Of a stretch of DNA of 64,000 nucleotides, positions 35,177-44,299 are shown in pieces. Origin of the DNA: Adiantum capillus-veneris (taxonomy: Eukaryota; Streptophyta; Polypodiopsida; Polypodiales; Pteridaceae). The position numbers and the translations under genes were made by a program. The stretch's first letter is position 1; every line of letters begins with the position of its first letter. The stretch spans positions 68,830,676 to 68,894,675 of the forward strand of contig CM043969.1 of the NCBI GenBank assembly GCA_014529385.2, read 5' to 3'. Below the pieces are notes generated by a model that had not been told where the DNA came from, did not search any database, and worked only from the letters and a program-made list of their open reading frames with translations.

Positions 35177-35960
35177 TGTTAAGTATGGAGCCTGATTTAC
35201 CCTTGTAATTTTTTGTGGTAAAAGCGCACATGTGTAAGGCCCCCATTATGAGGAGAAGCCATCGTGCGTGAAGGAAAATCACTCACCGGAAACCAAAATT
35301 TTCATGGACAAGAATCAGGGGCAACTTTAAAGGCCTCGGGGACGGAGGCCCCCGAGACTTTTTTTTTTGTCGGAATATTTTTTTTCGCCGGAATATTATG
35401 GCCGGACGGCGGCCAAAAAGTGGTCGGAAAACAACCGGTTGGTTGGCTGGTGGCCGGTAGTCAATGGCCGATGGCCGGTGGTCGGAAGTCAATGGCCGGT
35501 GGCCGGTGGTCGATTTCAAAAGCGGACTTGTCTTCTCAAGGGCGGCCACACATGGGCGGAATGGAGGGTCCGATTTGGACTTATTCGCACAAGGGCGGCT
35601 ACACATGGCTGTATCTCATAAGAGAGGGCATCCTTTTTGGCCTATAAAAGGAGGCCATTTCTACACACATTTCATAGTGTGAAGTTGATGCAACAAGGTG
35701 AGTGTGAGGTGGTGAGAGTGAAGCAAGGTGGGAGCTCCATTAAGGGTATAATCCCTTTGTAAATTACTTCTTGTTTTGAAGTACTAAAGCCATTGAGTGG
35801 CTGCTTTCCCGTGGACGTAGCCCACATTGGGTGAACCACGTATATCGTGTGTACTCTCTCTCTCTCTCTCTCTACTCTATAATCTCGTGTATGTAAATCT
35901 GTCTCTCTCCATTAAGTAATCTACTCAATTATCTATTTAGCTACGTCTTATTTCCTAACA
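35177..35960 (+). repeat. Element E 5' LTR
   Basis: 784 bp. It has a TATA box (TATAAAAG, 35643-35650), a GGCCGGTGG-rich segment (about 35400-35510) and a CT run near the end. The 3' LTR lacks about 130 bp of the middle region. Confidence 0.95.
35643..35650 (+). promoter_or_regulatory. Element E LTR TATA box
   Basis: TATAAAAG within TTTTGGCCTATAAAAGGAGG, kept in the 3' LTR (39867-39874) and in the solo LTR D (59933-59940). Confidence 0.75.
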
Positions 35961-35962
35961 AC

Positions 35963-35974
35963 TGGTGGCAGAGC
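35963..35974 (+). promoter_or_regulatory. Element E primer-binding site
   Basis: TGGTGGCAGAGC follows the LTR by two bases. It resembles the tRNA-iMet site TGGTATCAGAGC with two mismatches. Confidence 0.75.
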
Positions 35975-36033
35975 AAGGTTTGCTCGTAGCTAAATTATCT
36001 CATGGAAAGGATTCCTTGAATTGAGTGGGAGTT

Positions 36034-36807
36034 ATGGCGGAGGAAGGGAAGCTCAAGATTGAGAAGTTCAACGGCAAAAACTACCAACATTGGAAGATGC
36101 AGATTGAAGACTATCTCTACCAAAAGGACCTCTATTTGCCACTAGGCGGTCTTGAAAAGAAGCCCGCAACATTGGCAGATGAAGCATGGATTGTCCTTGA
36201 TCGAAAGGCACTGGGAACAATCCGGTTAAGCTTGGCGTCAACGGTGGCCTTCAATGTTTCGGAGATGAAGACCACGGAGGACTTGATGAAGTCACTTGAC
36301 GACTTCTACGAGAAACCATCGGCATCCAATAAGGTATTTCTTATGAAGCGCTTGTTCAATCTAAAGATGGCAGAGAATGGTTCAGTTGCAGAACACCTAA
36401 ATGACTTTAACACAAACATAAGTCAACTTCGATCAGTGAAAATCAATTTCGATGACGAAGTGCGAGCTCTCCTTATACTATCATCTCTACTGGATAGTTG
36501 GGACAGCCTTGTGATGGCTGTAAGTAATTCTATCTCGGGCACAAATACTCTTAAGTTTGATGATGTTGTGGGTGTTCTCCTAAGCGAGGAAATGCGAAGG
36601 AGAAGCATAGGAGAATCATCAAGTGCTGCACTATCAGTGGAAACAAGAGGAAGGCTTAAGGAGAGGTTCAAAAACCAAAAGGGTCGTGATCGCTCAAGGC
36701 GGAGCAAGTCACGCACAAAGTCAGTTCTTGAATGTTGGAACTGCGGCAAGAAGGGCCACATCAAGAAGGATTGCTGGTCCAAAAAGAAGAAGGAGACAGA
36801 GTCTTAA
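36034..36807 (+). CDS. Element E Ty1/copia gag
   Basis: 257 codons from ATG 36034 (MAEEGKLKIEKFNGKNYQHW). It has the copia gag pattern: an N-terminal FNGKNYQHWK motif, a helical UBN2-type core (FLMKRLFNLKMAENGSVAEH, LLILSSLLDSWD) and a CX2CX4HX4C zinc knuckle (CWNCGKKGHIKKDC, about 36733-36774). Copia elements usually run gag and pol in one frame; here TAA at 36805-36807 ends it soon after the knuckle. Role by family: capsid and nucleocapsid of the virus-like particle. Confidence 0.88.
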   Translation: MAEEGKLKIEKFNGKNYQHWKMQIEDYLYQKDLYLPLGGLEKKPATLADEAWIVLDRKALGTIRLSLASTVAFNVSEMKTTEDLMKSLDDFYEKPSASNKVFLMKRLFNLKMAENGSVAEHLNDFNTNISQLRSVKINFDDEVRALLILSSLLDSWDSLVMAVSNSISGTNTLKFDDVVGVLLSEEMRRRSIGESSSAALSVETRGRLKERFKNQKGRDRSRRSKSRTKSVLECWNCGKKGHIKKDCWSKKKKETES

Positions 36808-38201
36808 GACAACAAGCCAACATTGGAGGCCAATGTGGCAGGTAAAGTAGAGCAAGATGCTCTAATTCTCTCATTAAACAATGTGTCTAATTCCTGGATA
36901 GTAGACTTGGGCATATGAGTGCCAAAGGAATGCAAATCCTTCAAACAAAGAAGCTTCTACCAGGTTTGAAAGAAGTGGACTTAGAGTTCTGTGAAGATTG
37001 TGTTTATGGTAAACAAAAGAGGGTAAAATTTCAAAAATCAGGAAATGAAAGAAAAAATAAAAAACTTGAGTTGGTTCATTCTGATGTTTGGGGTCCTGCA
37101 AGTACACCATCACTTGGTGGCTCATTGTACTATGTAACATTCATAGACGATGCGACTAGAAAAACATGGGTTTATGTCATGAAGAATAAATCCGATGTAT
37201 TTTCCATATTTCAAAGGTGGAAAGCCTTTGTGGAGAATGAAACAGGTACCAAGGTTAAATGCCTCAGATCCGACAATGGAGGCGAATATTGCAGCCAAGA
37301 TTTTGAAAGCTTTTGTGCTAGCAATGGCATTCGGAGGCAAAGGACAACCCCAAGGACACCTCAACAAAATGGGACTTCGGAAAGGATGAACAGGACAATC
37401 ATGGAACGAGCACGAAGCATGCGGCTACATGCAGGCCTACCGCTTGAGCTTTGGGCGGAAGCTGTAAGTATGTCTGTGTACTTAATCAATCGGTCACCCT
37501 CAACGGCATTGGATGGGGGAGTTCCAGAAGAGGCATGGACAGGTAAACCGGTGAATTATGCATTTCTCAAAGTGTTTGGGTGTGAGGCTTTCATGCACAT
37601 AGATAGAAGCCTAAGATCAAAGTTAGATGCAAAGTCCAAAAAATGTTTCTTCATTGGCTATGGAGAAGGAGACTTTGAGTATCGCCTATGGAATCCTAAA
37701 GATGGTAAAATCTTAAGGAGTAGGGATGTAATTTTTAACGAACAAAATATGTACAAAGATTACTTGGAAAGAAAACAAACAAAAGAAACAGTTGATGAGT
37801 ACATGGAGCTTGAGGAAGGTGAAGACTCAAGGACTGCAAACGGTGACAATGTGCAACAACGTCAACCAAATGAGGAGCCTCAACCTATTCCCCGAAGATC
37901 TACAAGAGCAAGTAGACCTCCAGAAAGGTTTGTTCCTTCCTTCAACCATCTCTTGATCTCAGATTCTGGAGAGCCGGAATCATATGAAGAAGCTATGCAA
38001 CATGAATCCAAAGAAGAATGGACAAAGAGCATGCAAGTGGAGATGGACTCACTACATCGCAACCAAACATGGGAGTTGGTTGAGTTTCCTAAAGGTAAGC
38101 GGGCACTTCAAAAAAAATGGGTGTACAAGCTAAAGGAAGAAGAAGGTGGGAAGAAAAGGTACAAGTCTAGGCTCTCCTGTTGTAAAAATGAACTCAATTA
38201 G
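36808..38201 (+). pseudogene. Element E pol: protease scar, integrase, RT start
   Basis: After the gag stop the frame reaches the protease start (NSWIVD) but at about 36904 jumps into the integrase zinc-finger region (LGHMSAKGM, CEDCVYGKQ), out of frame. The protease and first zinc-finger His are thus deleted. The integrase core is preserved from 36915: HSDVWGP, SDNGGEY and the Glu in GTSERMN. It is followed by an acidic linker and the beginning of RT (KKWVYKLK). At about 38175 a small deletion joins the RT start to SPVVKMNSI in another frame, giving a false end at 38201. Confidence 0.85.
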
Positions 38202-39474
38202 GCTTGTCTTAAGCCTTGTGGCTGCTCATGATCTAAATCTCGAGCAAATGGATGTAAATACGGCATTCCCTCACGGTGACTTAGAGGAGGAAATCTACAT
38301 GCTTCAACCAAAGGGGTATGAAGTAAAAGGTAAGGAGAAAATGGTTTGCAGATTAAAGAAGAGCTTGTATGGTTTAAAGCAAGCATCAAGACAATGGTAC
38401 TTGAAGTTTGATCGATGGATGTTGGATCATGGATTCACAAGATGCAACTCGGATCACTGCGTCTACACGGAGAATTTGGAAGATGGGAAATTCATCATCC
38501 TAATGTTGTATGTTGATGACATGTTGATTGCAAGTGCTAACATGTAGGACATCAAAGACCTAAAAGAAGAGCTGTCCAAATCTTTTTCAATGAAAGATTT
38601 AGGTGCTGCAAAGAGGATACTTGGTATGAAAATATCAAGGGACAGGACGAAGAAGACAATAAAGCTATCTCAAGAAGATTACATCAAGAAGGTACTAGAA
38701 AGGTTTGCAATGCAGAATGCAAAACCAGTTTCTACACCTTTGGCTGGTCATTTTAAACTAACGAAGGATATGTGTCCAAAGACACAAGAGGAGATAGCCT
38801 ATATGTCTAAAGTTCCATATGCTGCAGCGGTAGGTTCTCTAATGTATGCTATGGCCTGGACAAGGCCAGACATTGCACATGCAGTGGGAGTTGTGAGTAG
38901 GTTCATGGACAACCCAGGTAAAGAGCATTGGCAAGCTGTGAAGTGGATACTTAGGTATCTAAAAGGGACAACAACAAATGCTTTGTATTTTGGAGGAACT
39001 GATATTTTTCTAGAAGGGTATGCTGATGCAGATATGGCAGGTGACAAAGATACTCGAAGGAGCACTACTGGCTATGTGTTCATGGTTGGAGGCACAGCAG
39101 TAAGCTGGGCTTCAAAGTTGCAGAAAGTGGAACTTTCACTTTCTACCACGGAAGCAGAGTATGTAGCAATGACGGAGGCAAGTAAAGAAATTATGTGGCT
39201 TCACAGATTCTTAGAAGAGCTTGGATTCAAACAAGACAATTGTGTCTTGTACAGTGATAGCCAAAGCGCTATCCATCTTGCGAAGAACTCAGCCTTTCAT
39301 TTAAGGACAAAGCACATTGAGGTGATAAATCACTTCATACGCACTCTTTTGGAAGAGGGACAACTAAAGCTAGGAAAGGTGCATACAAGTGAAAATCCTG
39401 CAGACATGTTTACAAAGGTGGTCAACAAGGAGAAGTTGAGCTTTTGCTCATCTTCAATCGGCATTCAAGGATAA
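38177..39474 (+). pseudogene. Element E reverse transcriptase and RNase H
   Basis: This frame carries SPVVKMNSIRLVLSLVA, QMDVNTAFPHGDLEE (first catalytic Asp) and MLYVDDMLIA (YVDD). It is broken by TAG at 38545-38547 after SANM and continues in the same frame (DIKDLKEEL) to the end. The RNase H part has YADADMAGD, STTEAEYVA and YSDSQSAI, and ends ...SSIGIQG at the TAA 39472-39474. The motifs are well kept, so decay is limited to the stop and the upstream deletion. Confidence 0.9.
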
Positions 39475-39523
39475 GAACCCAGAATGGAAAGTAGTCACAG
39501 GTTTGGTTTGGAGATCAGTCTCC

Positions 39524-39533
39524 AAGTGGGAGA
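39524..39533 (+). promoter_or_regulatory. Element E polypurine tract
   Basis: AAGTGGGAGA just before the 3' LTR, the copia-type plus-strand primer. Confidence 0.75.
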
Positions 39534-39534
39534 T

Positions 39535-40073
39535 TGTTAAGTATGGAGCCTGATTTACCCTTGTAATTTTCTGTGGTAAAAGCGCACATTTGTAAGGCCC
39601 CCATTATGAGGAGAAGCCATCGTGCGTGAAGGAAAATCACTCACCGGAAACCCAAATTTTCACGGACAAGAATCAGGGGCAACTTTAAAGTCCGATGGCC
39701 GGTGGTCGGAAGTCAATGGCCGGTGGCCGGTGGCCGAATTCAAAAGCGGACTTGTCTTCTCAAGGGCGGCCACACATGGGCGGATTGGAGGGTCCGATTT
39801 GGACTTATTCGCACAAGGGCGGCTACACATGGCTGTCTCTCATAAGAGAGGGCAGCCCTTTTGGCCTATAAAAGGAGGCCATTTCTACACACATTTCATA
39901 GTGTGAGGTTGATGCAACAAGGTGAGTGTGAGGTGGTGAGAGTGAAGCAAGGTGGGAGCTCCATTAAGGGTATAATCCCTTTGTAAATTACTTCTTGTTT
40001 TGAAGTACTAAATCCATTGAGTGGCTGCTTTCCCGTGGACGTAGCCCACATTGGGTGAACCACGTATATCGTG

Positions 40074-40110
<37 letters not shown>

Positions 40111-40194
40111 CTATAATCTCGTGTATGTAAATCTGTCTCTCTCCATTAAGTAATCTACTCAATTATCTATTTAGCTACGTCTTATTTCCTAACA
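39535..40194 (+). repeat. Element E 3' LTR
   Basis: 660 bp, alike to the 5' LTR except for a block missing between GGGGCAACTTTAAAG and TCCGATGGCCGG, and a longer CT run. Confidence 0.95.
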
Positions 40195-40199
40195 AGAAA

Positions 40200-40515
40200 A
40201 CCTAATGTCCGGCCAAAATGACCTGATTTGTCCCTAGGCTTCTATAGAGCTTAATTACAACACCGTGAGCTCGCTTTGCTCATCCAACAAGCATGTGCGG
40301 CCAAAATACAATTGCCGACTTAAAATATGAAGTTACTGTAAACATTACAAACGTAATGTCTCAAAATGATAGTAATGGGATATTCGATGATGTCCATGAG
40401 CTTGTATCTTCACATTACAGCATCCATCTTCATCTTCATCACTTCATCAACATCTTCATATGGAATCTTTAGAGAATCTTTGAGGAATCTTCATGGAATC
40501 TTTGGCCTGTCAACA
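40200..40515 (-). repeat. Element F 5' LTR, right piece
   Basis: The rest of the F LTR after the E insertion, matching about 25390-25741 and missing a short segment near the end. It ends CTGTCAACA, followed by the TSD GATGA. Confidence 0.9.
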
Positions 40516-40520
40516 GATGA

Positions 40521-40975
40521 CAACCCAATAAATGTTCTTAAAGAGTTTAGCTACAAAGTGGTTTGCCCATGGCAACGAGTTAATGGGTGTAGGGTGAGCA
40601 CACTTTTGTCATGCTTTAGGGTTGTACATACTAGCCACTTATGGCCACATTGGCTTTTACATGGGAGATTGGTGAATGACCTATCGGTTGTACATACTAG
40701 CCACTTTAGTATTGTACTTACTACCTTTAGTCATAGCCACTCATGGCTACATTGGATTTTATGTGGCAGGTTGTTGGTGCAAAGGCCTATGGTCACCTGC
40801 CCATGACTAACACCTTACACACTATCTCACTAACTTCATCTACTCTTCAATTGTATATACAATAAAGGAAACACATAGTGACTTCTCAATATGTGCTATT
40901 TCCCCCAATTACTCTTCTCTTCTTCTTCCTCTTCCCACATGCATGCGCACAGGCACACCGCCTCCCTCACAATCT
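40521..40975 (+). mobile_element. Element G 3' end: RNase H tail and 3' LTR
   Basis: The copia frame interrupted at 24674 resumes here (NPINVLKEFSYK). It is followed by LTR-like sequence with TACATACTAGCCACTT repeats, a TATA-like GTATATACAATAAAGG and a tail nearly identical to 23481-23591, ending CCTCCCTCACA at about 40975. The exact LTR start was not determined. Confidence 0.65.
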
Positions 40976-42716
40976 GAAGGACATTGATGAAGATGAATGG
41001 GTAGAGTAATTTTCACAAACCTTGCAGAATGCACTAAGGAAATGGTACTAGCATTACTGAGCATGTAGGCTACAAACTTACAGTAAGTAGAAGAAGGATT
41101 TCTTGTGAGAGCATAGTGAAAAGGACTGGGATGAGGATGTCCTTTGAAAATTGGATAAAATCAAAGAGGGTAAGCTATTTGTTAGGAGTTATATTGAGAA
41201 AATCAAGGAATTAACCAAGGAATTGAATGAGCCACCATAAAAAAATACATGCTTGCATTGTTTTCAAGTGGGTTCAGAAGCAAGAAATTAAGGGAACAAG
41301 AGGGATGAATGCCAACTAAAAACTTTAATGATCTGGTACAAAGACCTTTGAGTTAGATCAACAAGCTAATAAAGAGAAGGGTCACAAAGAAAAGGAGAGA
41401 TCCAATTTTAGTGAAATCATCCACTAAAGGATCTAGTACAAACTATAGCTCTTTTTATAGTGATGCAAAGGACACATTAAAGAGTTAGAGAAGAGATCGT
41501 GGACTAAAGAGATTGAGGTTCTATGCAAGCAGATATCTGAGATATCCAAAACCAAACATTTAGTAGGAAAAGTGGAGACCTAGTGCACATATGTTTGATG
41601 AATACTACTAATGCACTTATTGCAAAGCTTCTAGGCACTTATGGAACATTTTCGAAAGCATAGATCTAACGAGTCTAGAAGTAGCCAAACAAGAGATGAT
41701 AGCAAATAATAAGGACAATGAAGCCAATACCAACAATATGGTTGGAAGAGGATGCTCTTATCAAAAAGAAATTGGTAGAGATAGAGATAGACCTGACTTT
41801 ACCAGTCGTAACTTCAACTGCTATACCTATGAAAAATGTGGAAATTTTGCAACATAATGTCCAAATAATGTGAAAGCTAAATTGAAAAAGGGGAAGGTGG
41901 CAAAGCCAGTTCCAATGTGTGTGATCACTAGGAGTGCTCCAGTTGTCATCAAAGAATTACCATATGAACCATCCAATCAAACAAAGCAAAACAAAGAGGC
42001 TCATACGTGGGAAAAATAGAGAGTTGTTTGGAAGTCCAAGGAAAAGCCAAAAAAGTGGATGAGTGGTAGAAGCACAAGACACTGGCAGCCCACATCTAGA
42101 GGATGCTAGAAAGGCTAGAATTATCATACTCTAGAACCATTGAAGGGATTTTGTCAAAAGATTCAAAATCTCTCATTATGTTCTTGAGATTCAAATTCCA
42201 ACTATGAAATCTGGTGAGAATGGTGTTGAAGTAGAAACAAACAAACCAGTTAAAGGCTCAAAGAATCACCATGAGAAGGACGTATGACAAGTCAAGGTGG
42301 ACTTGGCCAAAGTTAATAATCTACAGACAAAAATGTTCAGAAACATTAATATGAATCTCCAAAAAAGGATCCATCAATTGAGAGATGCAATAGGTCAGTT
42401 GAGGCATGACACTGTTAGGACAACTTTTTTGAAGCGATAGATAATCAAATTTAGATAGTAGTTTTAGGAATGAATAGGATCAAATATATGTCAAAGTATG
42501 TGAGGGAATCTGAAAACGGACTATTGAACTTGATGATATTATAGGAATGTTACTTGATGCTACCAATTTTATCAGAAGACAGAGGAAGAGAGAATTCGAT
42601 GCAATGACAATAAGATTTTTCAAGATTAAAGATGACAAAGTGCCAATCATCCTGTTGAGTTATGACACAAATATAAGTGAGTCATTCATGTAGAGAAAAT
42701 AGCACAGTAGGGTGTA
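40976..42716 (+). pseudogene. Decayed retrotransposon gag relic (L)
   Basis: With many stops and frameshifts, the plus strand shows a gag-like helical region (about 41010-41350) and two degenerate zinc knuckles: CTYCKASRHLWNIF (41612-41653, last Cys lost) and CYTYEKCGNFAT then CP (about 41820-41865). This is followed by a Lys-rich tail with VITRSAPVV. A further coiled-coil-like stretch lies near 42300-42420. Lineage uncertain; neither LTRs nor pol were found. Confidence 0.5.
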
Positions 42717-42967
42717 TGCATGATAAGGTGGACTAAATAACCATGTCCAAAACATTGGTATTAAAGTGGTAGCTACCAACCAAGTTCTCCTATCAATGAA
42801 ATCAAAGTGTCTTGTGTAGTATGAATCTTCAAGTCCGCCTTGATATCCTTATTTTGATTGCATACTTTTAGGTCTAATTTTATAGTTTTTAATGGGAGTA
42901 TTAGAAAAATAATAATTGGTGCTACCCTTGCAAAAATGTGGTAGCTAGTGTACCACCTTATCATGCA
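42717..42967. mobile_element. Candidate small inverted-repeat element
   Basis: 15-bp perfect inverted arms TGCATGATAAGGTGG (42717-42731) and its reverse complement (42953-42967) bound a 251-bp non-coding segment. Similar inner sequence (GTGGTAGCTACC near 42767, GTGGTAGCTAGTG near 42939) recurs. The right arm overlaps the start of the 131-bp duplication. No TSD is clear, so this may be a MITE or a rearranged LTR end. Confidence 0.45.
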
Positions 42968-43224
42968 CTTACCTAGTAGAGCTTGATTATTAAAGATGGA
43001 AATGACTACAAGAGTGTTTCTTGTATAGGCATATGCTAGAGCTTGTCACTCACATCATGGATGAGGTTTGAGAGAGCTCAAGAATCAACCCAAATGCACT
43101 TACCTAGTAGAGCTTGATTATTAAAGATGGAAATGACTACAAGAGTGTTTCTTGTATAGGCATATGCTAGAGCTTGTCACTCACATCATGGATGAGGTTT
43201 GAGAGAGCTCAAGAATCAACCCAA
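42963..43224. repeat. Perfect 131-bp tandem duplication
   Basis: ATGCACTTACCTAG... to ...AATCAACCCAA is repeated with an offset of 131 bp (42963-43093, 43094-43224) and no difference that I can see, so the duplication is recent. Confidence 0.93.
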
Positions 43225-43431
43225 ATAGAGAGAATCAAGTAGAAAACTCGTATGCACCCTTTTAGGGACTATTTTGGTCTATATATTGGCGTCATACACA
43301 AGTAGACCATGTGTAAAAACACCCATGGTCTATGTACCTATATATGGGCATCATTTGGGATGGCTAGGCACGCATAAGTGGCTAGGGAAAGGCTCCATAC
43401 AAAGGTGTAAATTATGTCACACACTCCAACA
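43095..43431 (-). repeat. Probable 3' LTR of element H (minus strand)
   Basis: On the minus strand this starts TGTTGGAGTGTGTGACATAA after a purine-rich GGGGAGGTT, has a TATATAGG-type promoter region and ends ...GGTAAGTGCA. It is placed downstream of the H gag relic, as expected for an LTR. The 5' LTR was not found. Right or left limit may be off because of the tandem duplication. Confidence 0.5.
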
Positions 43432-43891
43432 AACCTCCCCGTGTGTGTGATATATAGCACTCAATAAATACAAAGTTTCGACAATTCAAACAATAGGGTA
43501 TAAGAATCAAATATGTATCATAGAGAATTTAACGATAGAAATAGATGAAAATGGCTCCCCTTGATGAGTCTATTCTATCAAGTTTTGGCTACAAAAGGCT
43601 GGTGCTTCAGAGTATGTCTTCAACATAGCAGCAAGTGTTGGCTTCACCATCTTTGTTGTTGCGAGAGTCTTCAGATGCCATATTGATTTTTCCTTTGTTG
43701 TTGGTGTTTTGATCTTGATCTCTATCTTTTACTACTTGTGTTAGCTTCTTTGTGTTTATAAAAATGAATGTGTTTTATTTCCAAATATGTTGCATGGATT
43801 GATCTTATAGAAATACTTTGACAAATGGTTGCTTCTTGCACTGTGTTGGCACCGCTTCTTTTTGCTACCAGTGATGATTGCATATAATCCA

Positions 43892-44290
43892 TTATAGGTT
43901 TTGTCTTAGTGCTTTTTTGTTCTTCTTGGCCTTTTCTTGAAGTGAATTGATGACATTTTCAATTATTGGGACTAGTTCCTTTTCTTTTAGAATGGTCACT
44001 ATTTGATTAAACTCTTTGGGGAGAGCCTTTGAAAGGACTACTATCTTGTCCTCTTTGTCTACCCGTGACTCAATATAGACCAATTTAGTACAAATATTCT
44101 TTAGCCTATTGGTGAGGCTAGAGAGATTTTCTCCTTATTTCATCATTAAACTGTATTTTGAGTGAAATTTTAGAATGTTTTGCTTTAGTATCAAACACAT
44201 GTTCTAGAGTTTGACAAGCATTGAGTTCAGCGTTAGCTTCATCCAAGTAGTGCAAAAAGTTATCATCTATTTGAATTATAAAAAGAAGAT
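43892..44290 (-). pseudogene. Element H Ty1/copia gag relic
   Basis: On the minus strand: LDEANAELNACQTLEHVFDT, then after frame changes YIESRVDKEDKIVVLSKALP and VTILKEKELVPIIENVINSL. This is the UBN2-type gag core (bundled helices, L..LP..F...). No zinc knuckle or polymerase remains are visible further along, where sequence to 43432 is non-coding. Confidence 0.6.
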
Positions 44291-44299
44291 ATAATGTTT

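Larger units (their letters stand above)
35177..40194 (+). mobile_element. Element E: Ty1/copia retrotransposon, internally deleted
   Basis: LTRs (TGTTAAGTATGG...TTTCCTAACA) flank a gag and a pol in copia order (integrase before RT), with TSD AGAAA (35172-35176 and 40195-40199). The element lies within the 5' LTR of element F. The protease is nearly all deleted, a short RT segment is missing, and stop codons interrupt the frame, so it cannot be autonomous. The LTRs are nearly alike apart from a large indel. Confidence 0.96.
24675..40515 (-). mobile_element. Element F: non-autonomous LTR retrotransposon (minus strand), hosting element E
   Basis: LTRs TGTTGG...CAACA lie at 24675-25741 and 34476-40515 (the latter split by E). 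The TSD is GATGA (24670-24674 and 40516-40520). A tRNA-Asp primer site on the minus strand sits just left of the right LTR, so the right LTR is the 5' LTR. A minus-strand polypurine tract abuts the left LTR. Internal frames include a decayed aspartic protease and a WxPK-type ORF. I see no reverse transcriptase, RNase H or integrase. Architecture and primer type parallel element B, but LTRs and leader are unrelated. Confidence 0.93.

Noticed and set aside
35264-35682. Overlapping 70-127 codon frames rich in Gly/Trp in E LTR
   Set aside because: They translate the GGCCGG subrepeats and change between LTR copies.
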